NCBI GenBank assembly: GCA_037126765.1
Contig: JBBCBC010000043.1
Location: 2,294,001-2,358,000 of the forward strand
Source of the DNA: Stenogyne calaminthoides
Lineage: Eukaryota; Streptophyta; Magnoliopsida; Lamiales; Lamiaceae
Length of the DNA stretch: 64,000 nucleotides
Direction: 5' to 3'
Below are positions 1 to 10,156 of the stretch, piece by piece. Every line of letters begins with the position of its first letter. The first letter of the stretch is position 1. The notes beneath the pieces are model-generated. The model was not told the DNA's origin and did no database searches. It saw only the letters and a program-made list of their open reading frames with translations. The position numbers and the translations under genes are program-made.

Positions 1-709
1 ATCAGGTATACTGACACTCAGGCTGACTGAGTTCAGTTCTCTGAATTCAGACATCCTGACCTTCAGGTTACTTTAACTCAGGTTATCTGATTTTTTTTTT
101 TTGCCGACCGATCAAATTGGGACCGATCGTGATCAACATATCTTCAGATCAACATCTCAGGATAGCATCAGGTCAGTACATTAGGTTTAGCATATCAGTT
201 TAGCACATCTGATCTCAATCACGTCTGATCTTGATCATCTGCTCATCTTTATATCTCGATTCGATCACGCCCGATCTCGATCAGTCTCATCTGCCTCCTC
301 TTCCGATCTTGCAACCTCTTCTTCGATCTTCTTGGGCCGTTTCTTTCGATCAGCTTTTGTCCGCTTCTTCCGATCACCATATCAGCCCGTCTGTTTTTCC
401 GATCATCCGATCAGTTCGCCCTGGTCATCCGATCAGTCATCCGGGTCATCCGATCTTTCGATCACCGGCTTATTTTCTTCTTCTTCGATTTTGCACAGCT
501 CATCAGTTAACTCAGAACTCACCTAACTCATCTGATCTCGATCATTCTCGTCTGCAGCCTCGTCTGATCTCGATCAGTCTACGTCTGATCCCGTGAGTTC
601 CCCCTCAATTTGTTCTTCGTTCCTCAACCAAGTATCTCAGAATCGATTCATTTAATATCTGAGTTGATAATGTTTTTGCATAATTCATCAAAACTAAAAT
701 ATCCCAACA
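1..709 (-). mobile_element. Partial LTR of a minus-strand LTR retroelement, cut by the window edge
   Basis: On the + strand this stretch ends in TATCCCAACA, so on the minus strand the LTR begins TGTTGGGATA. It aligns with the distal half of the LTR at 1,121-2,860: both contain the GATC-rich stretch with repeated CCGATCA words, and both share the closing segment before TATCCCAACA. A purine-rich tract on the minus strand follows directly (710-722), as expected for the 3' LTR of a minus-strand element. Many positions that are CG in the other LTR are CA or TG here, suggesting decay at methylated CpG. The open frames in it carry no recognisable domain. The rest of this LTR lies to the left of the window. 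Confidence 0.8.
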
Positions 710-1120
710 ATTTCCCCCTTTTTGATAATGAAGCCAAAACATTAGAATATATGCATTTTTAAACAAACGGGTTTTCTTTTAAAAAGATCAGTTCAGGTGG
801 TCACTTTGAAAACTGGTGACCTGTTGAACTCCTGCTCTGATACCAATTGATGGTATCAGATCAGAGACATGTTTTAAAACAGATCAACTCAGGCGATCAC
901 ATTGAAAAGGTGATCTTTTGAGCATCAACTCGATAAATTGATGGTATCGGATCGAGATTGTTTTAAAATAGATCCGCCAGCGATTACATTGAAGAAGTAA
1001 TCTTTTGAGCACTGCTCGATACCAATTGATGGTATCGGATCGAGATGAGTTTAAAAATAGATCCGCTTTCGGCGATTACATTGAAGAAGTAATCTTTTGA
1101 GCACCTGCTCTGATACCAAT
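710..1120 (-). mobile_element. Short non-coding internal region of the minus-strand LTR element (PPT and PBS)
   Basis: The internal region between the two LTRs is only about 410 bp and has no coding capacity. Next to the partial LTR it has a minus-strand polypurine tract (710-722). Next to the full LTR it has the complement of an initiator-tRNA-Met primer-binding site, TGGTATCAGAGC on the minus strand (1,107-1,118). A long LTR with a tiny non-coding interior makes this a non-autonomous element that would rely on the proteins of a relative. The Copia-type PBS and TGTTGGGA terminus suggest a Copia-related partner; that is inference. Confidence 0.75.
781..1119 (-). repeat. Tandem repeat of the PBS region, unit about 90 bp, about four copies
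   Basis: Four head-to-tail units begin near 781 (partial), 848, 938 and 1,027. Each contains a TTGATGGTATC start, a run of A or T, a GATTACATTGAAGAAG-like segment and a GATACCAA end. The PBS complement GCTCTGATACCA is intact at 834-845 and 1,107-1,118, and decayed to CTCGATACCA or less in the other units. The repeat therefore duplicates the priming site and the edge of the LTR. A noisy counterpart is visible near 35,400-35,756. Confidence 0.8.
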
Positions 1121-1778
1121 TGATGGTCCCGGTGAAAAACCCATTTTGCGCGTGTGGAAGCAAACATTTTAGTTTGATGCATATAAAACAGGGGTGAGGA
1201 CAGAGTGTTTCCAATTTTTTTGTTTTTAGGCTTATGTGTGTTGTTTTGCTTATAAACGAATGCATATGACAAGTATAAACATAAAGCAGTAAACAACACA
1301 AAGAATATATAGTGGTTAGGATAACCGACCCTACATCCACTCTCCCTCTCTAGGAAATTCCTTCAACGGGACTTATCACCCTCCACGGGATTGCCTATAG
1401 ATATTTACCGAGTTCACACTCGAACTGGACTTATAACCCTCTCTCGGGTTCGCCTCGGGACTTATCACCCTCTACGGGATTGCCTAACAACTACCTCACT
1501 TCACCATGGGGTTTGGATTTGGTGTTGTCTCCAACTATGGTGAGATTTTCCCTTACAATGATTTAGCCTCAATGCTAAGGTTGGGAAAATCTCTCTAAGC
1601 TTAAGATACATCGTGGGTTGCTTAGGTTGGGTTCTAGAACACTCTTTGATTATATTTGTATATCTATAGACTTGTGTTCTAGGGTGGGAAAGCTTAACTC
1701 TCTTTGGCTCTGTAGCATTGTTGTTATCTTCTCATTTCCGTTTTTCATTTCCACACTTGATAATGAATGAAGAACTTG

Positions 1779-1786
1779 TATTTATA
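1779..1786 (-). promoter_or_regulatory. TATA box of the minus-strand LTR
   Basis: The minus strand reads CTATAAATAC here, about 1.07 kb inside the LTR from its minus-strand 5' end, a plausible U3/R boundary for a long plant LTR. The call rests on the motif and its position only. Confidence 0.5.
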
Positions 1787-2019
1787 GTGTGGATTTGAAT
1801 GTTCTGGTTGGAGAGAATTACATTCAAATCCATACTATTCTCTGTGAGGTTCTCGCGACTTTTCCATTTGGTTGTCTTCCTCTCATTGGTCCCGCGTCGG
1901 TGATTAAACGGCTTATATTCCTCGATTCCTCGCCTTTGGAACCATTCAGATTTTTGAGCCTCGGTGTCTTGAGACATACCGAAGTCTTGATTCTTCATCG
2001 AACCTTGATCTATCCGAGC

Positions 2020-2115
2020 CTTCAGTCCGTCTCGAGCCTTCGGGATGCCTCGAGCCTTCGTGTCCGTTTGAGCCTTCAGTCCGTTTTGAGCCTTCAGTGC
2101 TCCGAGCCTTCAGTC
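2020..2115. repeat. Degenerate minisatellite (CGAGCCTTCAGTCCGT-like) in the LTR
   Basis: The words GAGCCTTC followed by AGTCCGT, GGGATGC or GTGTCCGT recur about every 15-18 bp for roughly six units. Related words recur in the noisy copy near 34,745-34,800 and 38,265-38,370, so the repeat belongs to the LTR family. Confidence 0.65.
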
Positions 2116-2860
2116 ATGCGGGCCTTGGTGACTTCTCTTCAAAGCAGACCTTGTCCGATTAGGGTATATCAGACACTTAGCCGACCGAAGTTCGGGATTC
2201 TCTCAATTGAGACATCCCGCCTTCGTGTTACTTTAACTTTCGGGTTATCCGATTTCTTCTTTGCCCGATCGATCGGCTGTTCGATCGACGATCAACATAT
2301 CTTCGATCAACATCTCGGGATAGCATCGTCGTCAAGACATTAGGTTTAGCATATCGCTTTAGCATATTGTCGATCTCAATCGTCGATCTTGATCATCCGG
2401 GCTATCTTTATATCCGATCTCGATCATGTCCGATCTCGTCGGTTTCATCCGCCCTCTTCCGATCTCCAACCTTCTTCCGATCTTTCCGTCGGGTTTTTTC
2501 GATCACATGCCGCTTCTTTCCGATCACCATATCACTCAAATACATTCTTCCGATCATCCGATCAGTCCATTTCCGGGTCATCCGATCAGGTCATCCGTCA
2601 TCCGATCTTCCGATCACCGGCTTAGCTTATCTTCTTCGATTTTGCCTGATACCATCATTAACTCCGGAACTCATCTAACTCATCCGATCTCGATCATTCT
2701 CGCTCGGCCCTCGTTTCGATCTCGATCGATCCACGCCCGATCCCGTGAGTTCCCCCTCAATTTGTTCTTCGTTCCCCCTCAACTCGTTATCCAGAATCGA
2801 TTCAATAATACAGGTTGATAATGTTTTGGCATAATTCATCAAAACTAAAATATCCCAACA

Positions 2861-4592
2861 GAATGTTACATATATTTACTGCGTAATTGTTTAATAAACA
2901 GTACGTGTTACATTGTAGTTAATTTAGTGATACCAGATCACGGAAGATTAAATTAACAGTTCCTTGTAACCAAAAGTACACCATTCACGACCTAGATGGA
3001 AATGAACAATCCATCGTGAAAGGTTGAAGTGTAAGGCTCAGATTGGTTTGTCTTGACCAAGAGATTACACTAGTGCATGACTGATGCACTGAATAGGACC
3101 TATAGGAGGACAAATTCTTCAGAACTGAACTAGGAAGAATTAGACCTCAGTGGTTCGTTATTTCTTAATCTTAGTCCCTTAAATAGGATTGCATGTGGTT
3201 AGTAATTATTGCTTTGACTTATTACGGGTAGAGAATCAACGAGATTCAATACTTTATATCTTGGGCAATATTATTGGTCACATGTGATTGCTAAGATTTA
3301 ATACGGAGAATCGTGTGCAAAAGCACGCTTTGTTCGATTTGCCCCCTTGGGAGGTTCATAAGTTTTATCATACCAAATCTTGCAAGTGGAACTAGTTTCC
3401 GGTATGGATAATAATGTTGAACCGTTCCTTTACCAAGGATAAAAGATATTAATTAATGAAAAGCTATTTCAGTGGCTTGAATTAATTAATGGGCTAGATA
3501 ATCTTAAACACGGGAAATAACAACCGGGAGCCATATTAACTGTAATATGGGTTAAGATGGATAGTGCAATATTAATTATGTAGTGGGATTAATTAATATT
3601 TATGGGCTTGAATAATATTGTGGCTCAATATTGATAATTCAAGATCCATTGGAAGGTCCAATCTTAATTCTCCTAAAGGCCCCTCAAGTAGCCCAACATA
3701 AAGTCCAATAACTGAAAAGGTGTTTAAAAATAAAATAAATTTTGTTGCTCATTTTTCCTATTTATTCGAAAATAATAAATAAAGGAGGAGAAAGATTTTC
3801 TTTGAATTTTGTTATGAAATGAAGATAAGTATTCTTGGAATACAAGATTATCTCATTAAATTCAAGATATCTCCCACTTGGTTATTTATTGTGAAATTTT
3901 TGAAAATTTTGAAAGAATAAGGGAAAGAAAGATTTTCTTGATTTTCTTGAAAAGATATTATGGAAGATATGTATTCTTGGAATACAGGTATATCTCATAA
4001 ATTCAAGAAGATCCAAATCTTGGAATCTTGATCCTTAATTTTTCGAAAATTGCCATAACAAAAGAGAGTGGAATTTTTATGGAATATTTTAATTATGGAG
4101 AAAAGAATATATGAGATATATTCAAGATTTCTTGGAGATCAAGAAAAGATTTTTTCCTCCCTATTCCATGTGAAAAATCGGCCACCACACCTCTATAAAT
4201 AAGGGATGAGTGTTTCATTCCCAAGTACAATTCCATGTGCTGGAAAAATTAGTAAATCCATAAAGGTGGTGCAACAAATTTTATTTTCCCTTTTGTTAAT
4301 TGTTCGCGAGCTTCCTTCCACCGGATTGACGAGCAAGGACTAGGGAATACTTGAGAAGGCTTTTTGGTGTGTTTTCATCGACGAGACCATTGTCATTCCA
4401 AGAGGTTAGTTCACGTAAACCCGTAGTAATTCCGCATGCGTAGGTTTTATGTGAACTGTTTATATGCATGATTTGTTGTTGAATTATTATTTGAATTAAT
4501 ATAGGATTAATTCATGCTAGTAATAATTGTTAGAATTAAATTTGTATTTAAATATTCATCCGAATAGATCCAAGGCAATTAATTCCCCAACA
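2861..4592 (+). repeat. 5' LTR of the Copia element (first 105 bp absent)
   Basis: This aligns base for base with 10,262-11,992, with only scattered substitutions and small indels. It ends AATTCCCCAACA directly before the PBS. Confidence 0.92.
4194..4201 (+). promoter_or_regulatory. TATA box in the Copia 5' LTR
   Basis: CTCTATAAATAAGGGATGAG contains a strong TATAAATA about 390 bp before the LTR end. The same box is at 11,594-11,601 in the 3' LTR. Transcription would start a few tens of bases downstream, giving R-U5. Confidence 0.6.
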
Positions 4593-4595
4593 ATC

Positions 4596-4607
4596 TGGTA
4601 TCGAGCC
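4596..4607 (+). other. Primer-binding site (initiator tRNA-Met type, imperfect)
   Basis: TGGTATCGAGCC begins three bases after the 5' LTR. The usual plant Copia site is TGGTATCAGAGC, so one base (A of CAGAG) appears to be missing, which could impair priming. Confidence 0.7.
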
Positions 4608-6124
4608 TCGGTTTAAGACTCAAATTTAAATTGTAATTTAATTCATTTTCATTAAATTTGAAATTGGATAGTAGAATTGCTAGATCTTTTTTGCAGGTAT
4701 CCAATTGTCATGGAATTTAATGTGTTTATTTATGCATGCATATAAATTGTGGTTTTTTTAATTCGATTCGTTCGAATTCGTTTTACCTCGTGAGAAAATC
4801 CACGAGTAGATTAAAATTTGTTTGATTTGATCAATGTAATAGACTAGTCTAGATCTAGGTTTATTTATTTTTTGTAAATAAATTGTAACTTAGGATCGGA
4901 AAACGGAGGCGGAGACGAAGAATTAAAAAGCAGGATCCTAATCGGCGTGGCGGTGTGTGTCACGCTAAACGCGTTAAGGGGAGGGTACGCCGCGCCACAC
5001 CGGCGGTGGCGGCACGCACGGGATCAGTATTACGGGCAACGCGGGCGAGGCCGTAGGGCCGCGCGGCGCTGGATCAGCACATGGGCGGGCTGGCGACATC
5101 GAGGAGGATACATGGCGACGCCGCCAGGGCTCGCTGCGCGACACGCGCAGGTAGAATTTGCACGACCGGCATGGTGGTGGGTGGCCCACGATGCGCTGAT
5201 GCGGATGGCGCCGCCGACACCCGCCGTTTGCCGCCGGAGCGGGCGGATTCGCCCGGTGACGCTGGCGGCGCTACAAGACGGATGCTACTCGACACGCCGG
5301 GAGTAGGGTAGCACTCCGACTCCGCGAGCTGGTCGATGACATGGCTTGACAAGGCATTTTTTAGACGGTCAAGGGAGCTTTTCGAGACTTAACGATGATG
5401 GCTATGAAGATTTATTTCTCAAGATTCAAGACATGATAAAAATTAAACTATGACAATCGGATAAACGTGCTCCAATATATTTTAATTTTTTGTCTTGATG
5501 TTTATGCATTATTTTATGCTTATTTAAATTGTGTTTAAATTTGCGATGCATGAGAAAATGTTTTGAAAAATCTCACTTTGAAAAAATTACTAAGTATGCT
5601 TAAACAATTAATTGACAATTTTATTAGGATAATAAAATTGAATTAATTTTGACCTCCATGATTTATTTATTTGTGAATTCTTTTTGAGAAATTTTACATG
5701 GACGGTCAAAAGATAGCTTTCACATGAATAAATTCCAAATGGATGATTGTGGATTATTACTAGTGGCGGCGATGACCCTCCCACGAGGCTCGATCAAAGC
5801 GAAATAATAATTTCGTATTTAATCATGGTTATTACTTAGGTATAAAATTGATATGCATATACTTCCCTCAAGTCCCTGTCAATTTTATATTGGTTTTTGG
5901 GGAGCCAACTATTAATCTGGATATTAAAGGTTTGTAATTGTTCTTGTTTGTAACCTGCTTAAATGTGTTTAAATAATGACCCACCCCACGTGGCTTATTT
6001 AAACTGTTTTGAGATGTTGGTTGATGCATGTTCATTTTTTTTTTTGAGATTTTAATATGAAACATGTGATCGAACCTTGTGATATATTTGTGCTTGTGCA
6101 TATTATTATTTATTTCAGTTCATC
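4608..6124 (+). other. Copia leader with an unusual GC-rich island (about 4,895-5,340)
   Basis: About 1.5 kb separates the PBS from gag. Most is AT-rich, but about 450 bp in the middle is strongly GC-rich with many CGG, GGCG and CGCC words. Overlapping frames on both strands stay open there (for example 4,947-5,306 on + and 5,074-5,352 on -) because GC-rich DNA has few stop codons. They are rich in Arg, Ala and Pro and match no domain I recognise, so I do not call a gene. The island is much shorter in the noisy copy (about 40,850-41,060). Confidence 0.55.
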
Positions 6125-6888
6125 ATGTCGCAACCTTTTAATCCACTGTTCAATATACTTAAAGTCAATAGAATATGTATGGAAACTATATTGATTGGAA
6201 ACGAAAAATTAAAATTGTCCTAACTGCACAAAAGCACAAGTGGATTCTTGACACACCAAAAATCAGATGAGCCAACTGAAGAGTCAAAAATGCGGGACTT
6301 GTTAGATCACCTTGCGAGAGATGTCGTCGCTGAAAATGGTGGAGGGAAAACCCGTAAGGGATTACGTCCTCAAAATTGATGGCCCATCTGAACAAACTTG
6401 AGGTTCTGAGTGCAGATTATAATCTGGAGACTCAGATGAATTTGGTACTTCACTCTCTGCCCAAAAGTTTCTGAGCATTTTGGCCTCGCTAGCTGATTTG
6501 TTGCAAGCTTTGGTCTCGGCAGAGATGTTGATGGGGCACCAAACTCAAGCTTTGACGGCAAGTGATCTGTCTTCATTTTCTAGGCCAAAGGGAGGCAAGA
6601 AGAAGAAGATGACCAAAAGCCATAAGCAATCGGACTCAATTGTTTCCAAGGGCAATGGTAAGATGATGAATGCTGGTGGTGTCAAGGAAAATCCAAAGAG
6701 GAAGTGCTTAAGTTGCGGTGAAAGAGGAAAATGGAGGTTTGCCTGTTCCAACCCCAAAAGGGCCGGAAAGAAAGGTAATTCTCACGCACTAATTGTTGAA
6801 GCTTGTTTAGCGGTGTATACTTCTCATTCGTGGGTAGTTGATACGGGATCCACTAATCATGTTTGCTTCACGGGTTCAAACTGATCCG
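6125..6888 (+). pseudogene. Copia gag, zinc knuckle and protease (degenerate)
   Basis: The ATG at 6,125 opens a Copia-type gag start (MSQPFNPLFNILK), which hits a stop after about 32 codons. Later pieces in other frames continue the gag. A CCHC-like zinc knuckle is encoded at 6,705-6,746 (CLSCGERGKWRFAC), but its histidine is lost: where families usually have GHW this has GKW. The aspartic protease active site follows at 6,840-6,848 as DTG in the context WVVDTGSTNHVC. The longest open piece is 6,480-6,884. Gag would form the virus-like particle and the protease would cleave the polyprotein; this copy cannot make an intact product. Confidence 0.85.
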
Positions 6889-6924
6889 GCAACTTAGTGG
6901 GAGTGAGATCCTCATCACACTGGG

Positions 6925-7105
6925 CGATGTTACGAAAGTAGCGGTTATTGCAATGCTACGTAAGTAGCAGATATTGCAATACTACATAAGTAACGGTTAT
7001 TGCAATGCTACGTAGGTAGCAGGTATTGCGAATCCACGAAAGTAGTGTTGCTACAATATGCTAGGTGAGTAGCAGATATTGCAGTGCTACATGAGTAGTG
7101 GTTAA
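6925..7105 (+). repeat. 26-bp minisatellite inside Copia pol
   Basis: About six units of roughly ATTGCAATGCTACGTAAGTA plus CAGAT-like bases follow one another. The unit length of 26 is not a multiple of 3, so each unit shifts the frame, and several carry TAG. It lies between the protease and the GAG-pre-integrase segment. It appears to have grown from a segment encoding the TKVAVIA-like stretch commonly seen here in Copia pol. A degraded version appears in the noisy copy near 42,580-42,740. Confidence 0.8.
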
Positions 7106-7119
7106 AGCAGTGGGAGAAT

Positions 7120-8430
7120 TGCACCTGTCTTTTGAAGATAGAGTTTTAATTTTAAGAGAATATCTTTATGTTCCCAGTTTTAGAAAGAATTCACTTCCAG
7201 TTTCTAAAATTCTGTTAATGGATACTTAGTTTCTTCTAATAAGAATGACATCATTTCTTGAAATGATGAGTGTATCTGTTATGGGACATTGGTCGAATAA
7301 TCTCCATACAATTAACTGTGCACACCACTCACGAAATGCATCCTATAACACATCAATTGTTTCCAATAAAAGAAAATGTTCATCAGACGTGAACGAAACA
7401 CTTCTATGGCATCTAAGATTGGGACATATTAATCCAAAGAGGATCCAAAGGTTGGTGAAAGACGGTTCACTGGAGTTTCTCTAAGTTGAACCAATTCCAA
7501 CCTGCGAATCATGTTTGGAGGGTAAAATGACCAAGAGGGCATTCGGAGCCAAGGGGAATAAAGTCAAAGAAGTATTAGAAATCGTTCACACAGACGTATG
7601 TGGTCCAATGTCAACCAAAGCAAGAGGAGGTTATGAGTATTTCGTCACTTTTATTGATGACTACTCGAGGTACGGTTATATTTTCCTTATGAAGCATAAA
7701 TCTGAGACCTTTGAGAAATTCAAAGAATTTAAGGCTCAAGCAGAGAATCATAGGGAAAAACGTATCAAGTCTCTATGATCTGATCGTGGAGGCGAGTACC
7801 TCAGCGATGAGTTTTTGAACTACTTGTCAGATGAAGGGATTGTATCCCAGCTAACTGCACCCGGTACCCCTCAACAAAACGGGGTTGCAGAGCGAAGAAA
7901 CAGAACTCTTTTGGAAATGGTTAGATCAATGATGAGTTATGAAGATCTTCCCAAGTCGTTCTGGGGTCATGCCTTGGAAACAACGGCTTACATTCTGAAC
8001 TTGGTGCCATCCAAATCGATTCCCAAAACTCTCAAAGAATTGTGGACCGGGCGCAAGCCCAGTTTGAGACACATAAGAATTTGGGGGTGTCCGGCCTACG
8101 AGTTGGACAAGGAAGCCGGAAAATTGGATCCTCTATCAGAATTAAGGTTGTTTATAGGATACCCCGAGGGAACAAAAGGGTGTATGTTCTATGGTCCCGA
8201 AGATCAAAAGGTGGTAATAAGCACCCACTTTAGATTTTTGGAAGAAGACTATATGAACGAAAGAAGACCCAGAAGTGAGATTACCTTAAATGAGCAAAGG
8301 GGGCTAACCTCATTGCCAACTGTACAAGATGATATACCAAATGACACACCTTCACAACCGGAACCTCGTCGTAGTGGGAGGGTTGTGAGACAGCCCGAGA
8401 GATTCATGGGGATAGGAAAGTCCTCGGACT
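7120..8430 (+). pseudogene. Copia GAG-pre-integrase and integrase (broken by an in-frame stop)
   Basis: The GAG-pre-integrase segment is seen as LLWHLRLGHINPKRIQ (within 7,245-7,484). The integrase core follows in 7,515-7,778 and 7,815-8,430. The DDE residues lie in HTDVCGP, FIDDYSRYGYIF and NGVAERRNRTLLEM. A later IWGCPAYE segment and the GYPEGTKG segment are typical of the Copia integrase C-terminal part. The core is split by TGA at 7,776-7,778, where relatives have Arg (LRSDRGGEY), so a CGA to TGA change, the expected decay of a methylated CpG, is the likely cause. Another stop at 7,482-7,484 separates the pre-integrase part from the core. Confidence 0.9.
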
Positions 8431-9985
8431 TGATTCCCGGACAAGAAGAATCAGACCCATGGACATATGACGAGGCAATCCAAGACAAGGATGCAGTTTC
8501 TTGGCAAAAGGCAATGAAAGCAGAAATGGATTCTATGGATCATAACAGAGTGTGGGAGCTAGTCGAACCACTTAATGGGGTCAAACCTATTGGTTGCAAG
8601 TGGGTATACAAGAGAAAAAGAGGACCGGACGGGAAGGTGGAAACCTTCAAGGCAAGGCTTAGGCGAAAAGGTAATACTCGGAAAAAAAGGATCGACTATG
8701 AGGAAACTTTTTTCACAAGAAGAATGCTCAAGTCCATCGAATTCTCTTATCGATTCTTCAAGATCTCGATTTTGAAATCGGCAAATGGATGTCAAGACGG
8801 CTTTTCCTTAACGGAAGTCTTGATGAAAAAATCTATATGCAACAACCCCAAGGCTTCATTGAAAAGGGCCAAGAACACCTAGTTTGTAAGCTCATGAAGT
8901 CCATTTACGGACTCAAACAGCATCCGAGTTTGGAACCAATGTTTTGATCATGTTATAAAGTCTTATGGGTTTGATCAAAAAAGAGTTCGAAAGTTGTGTG
9001 TACAAAAAAGCGGTCGAATCTGCATTGGTATTCTTAGTACTATCGTAGATGACATTTCGCTCATCGGGAACGATGTAAAGGTGTTATCGGACTTAAGGGC
9101 ATGGCTTTCAAAAACAGTTTTTTGATATGAAGGACTTAGGGGAAGTTCTCGCACATCCTTGGGATCAAGATCACTCGAGATCGCAAGAAAAGGATGATAA
9201 AGCTTATCTCAAGCTTCATACACATAGACATGTTTTGAAACGATTCAAAGATGCAGATTCCAAGAAAGGCTTTGTACCTTTTCAGGCATGGAATCCATCT
9301 ATCCAAGGAGATGTGCCCTAAGACACAAAAGGAGATAGTTGACATGAAAGGCATTCCTTATGCTTTAGTCGGAAGTCTTATGTATGCAATGTCACAAGAC
9401 GAGACCAGGATATCTACTTTGCCGTTGGCATGGTGGCAAGATATCAAAGTAACCCGGGAAAGAAATTGGACGACAGTTAAAAATATTATGAAGTATTTGA
9501 AAAGAACTCGAGATAGAATGTTGGTTTATCGGTCGGATAGTCTAATCCCCATCGCCACACCGACGGACTCGGATTTCCAATCGGACTTAGATTCCGAAAA
9601 TCTACCTCCCAGTAGTGTGTTTTGCATGGGGAGGAGCCATGACATGGAGAAGCGTCAAGCAAAAATGCATCGCAGATTCTACCATGGAAGCGAATATGTA
9701 GTTGCTAACTTTGGTAGGTGAAAAAAAGCGGTTTGGCTCAAGAACTTCCTAGTGGACTTGGATGTAGTTCGAATTTGCCCAAAGACAATCATCGCATTTT
9801 ATTGTGACAATCGGAAAGAAGCGATTACAAATTAAAGGGAACCAAGAGCCCACAAGGCCAAAGAAACACATTGAAAGGAAATACCATCTTATACGAGAAA
9901 TCGTTAAGAGATGAGATATAGAGGTGGCAAAGATCGCCGAAGACAACCTGGGTGATCCATTCACAAAAGGGTCCGCCTCATAATA
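8431..9985 (+). pseudogene. Copia reverse transcriptase and RNase H (multiple frameshifts)
   Basis: The RT begins with DPWTYDEAI, then MKAEMDSMDHNRVWELV and GCKWVYKRKRGPDGKV, matching the Copia RVT_2 start. Downstream, pieces in different frames encode the IDYEETF segment, the region before the catalytic loop, and YVDD at about 9,040-9,060, where a lost base disrupts the frame. RNase H follows: GSLMYAMSQDETR, the TTVKNIMKYLKRTRDRMLVY segment, the DSDFQSD catalytic region, VWLKNFLVDLDV and a C-terminal DPFTKG near 9,950-9,980. At least four frameshifts are visible, so the enzyme is dead. Confidence 0.9.
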
Positions 9986-10145
9986 CATTCGAGAGACATG
10001 TGGAAGGAATGGGTGTCAAGACCGATTTGTCAATGCGCTTCGAAAGTATAAGTGGGAGACATTATTAGGTTCGTAGGTGACATTAGATGTCACGATTAGA
10101 ACTACACGAGACATGTTGTAGTATACTTAAAAGGACTTTGAGTAT

Positions 10146-10156
10146 AAGTGGGAGAT
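10146..10156 (+). other. Polypurine tract of the Copia element
   Basis: AAGTGGGAGAT lies directly before the 3' LTR start TGTTGGGA. A second near-identical stretch (AAGTGGGAGAC) sits about 95 bp upstream near 10,050-10,060, so the PPT region seems duplicated. Confidence 0.75.

Larger units (their letters stand above)
1121..2860 (-). mobile_element. Full LTR of the minus-strand non-autonomous LTR element (about 1.74 kb)
   Basis: The LTR runs from TGATGGTCCC to TATCCCAACA on the + strand, so it has TG...CA ends in either orientation. It lies directly next to the PBS complement at 1,107-1,118, which makes it the element's 5' LTR on the minus strand. It ends exactly where the Copia 5' LTR resumes (2,861, GAATGTTACA), showing insertion into that LTR. 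It contains a minus-strand TATA box, a short CGAGCCTTCAGT minisatellite and a GATC-rich stretch. Open frames within it (for example 1,789-2,343) have no recognisable domain and are treated as chance. Confidence 0.85.

Noticed and set aside
380..480. Dense CCGATCA/GATC words as a regulatory array
   Set aside because: The same words occupy the same place in every LTR copy (for example 2,520-2,620), so they are part of the LTR. I have no evidence for a binding protein.
4947..5352. Overlapping open frames on both strands in GC-rich DNA
   Set aside because: They arise because GC-rich DNA has few stop codons. The products are low-complexity Arg, Ala and Pro sequence with no domain, and the noisy copy does not preserve them.
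6925..7105. Possible CRISPR-like array
   Set aside because: The 26-bp units are directly adjacent with no spacers, lie inside Copia pol and are in a plant genome, so this is a minisatellite.
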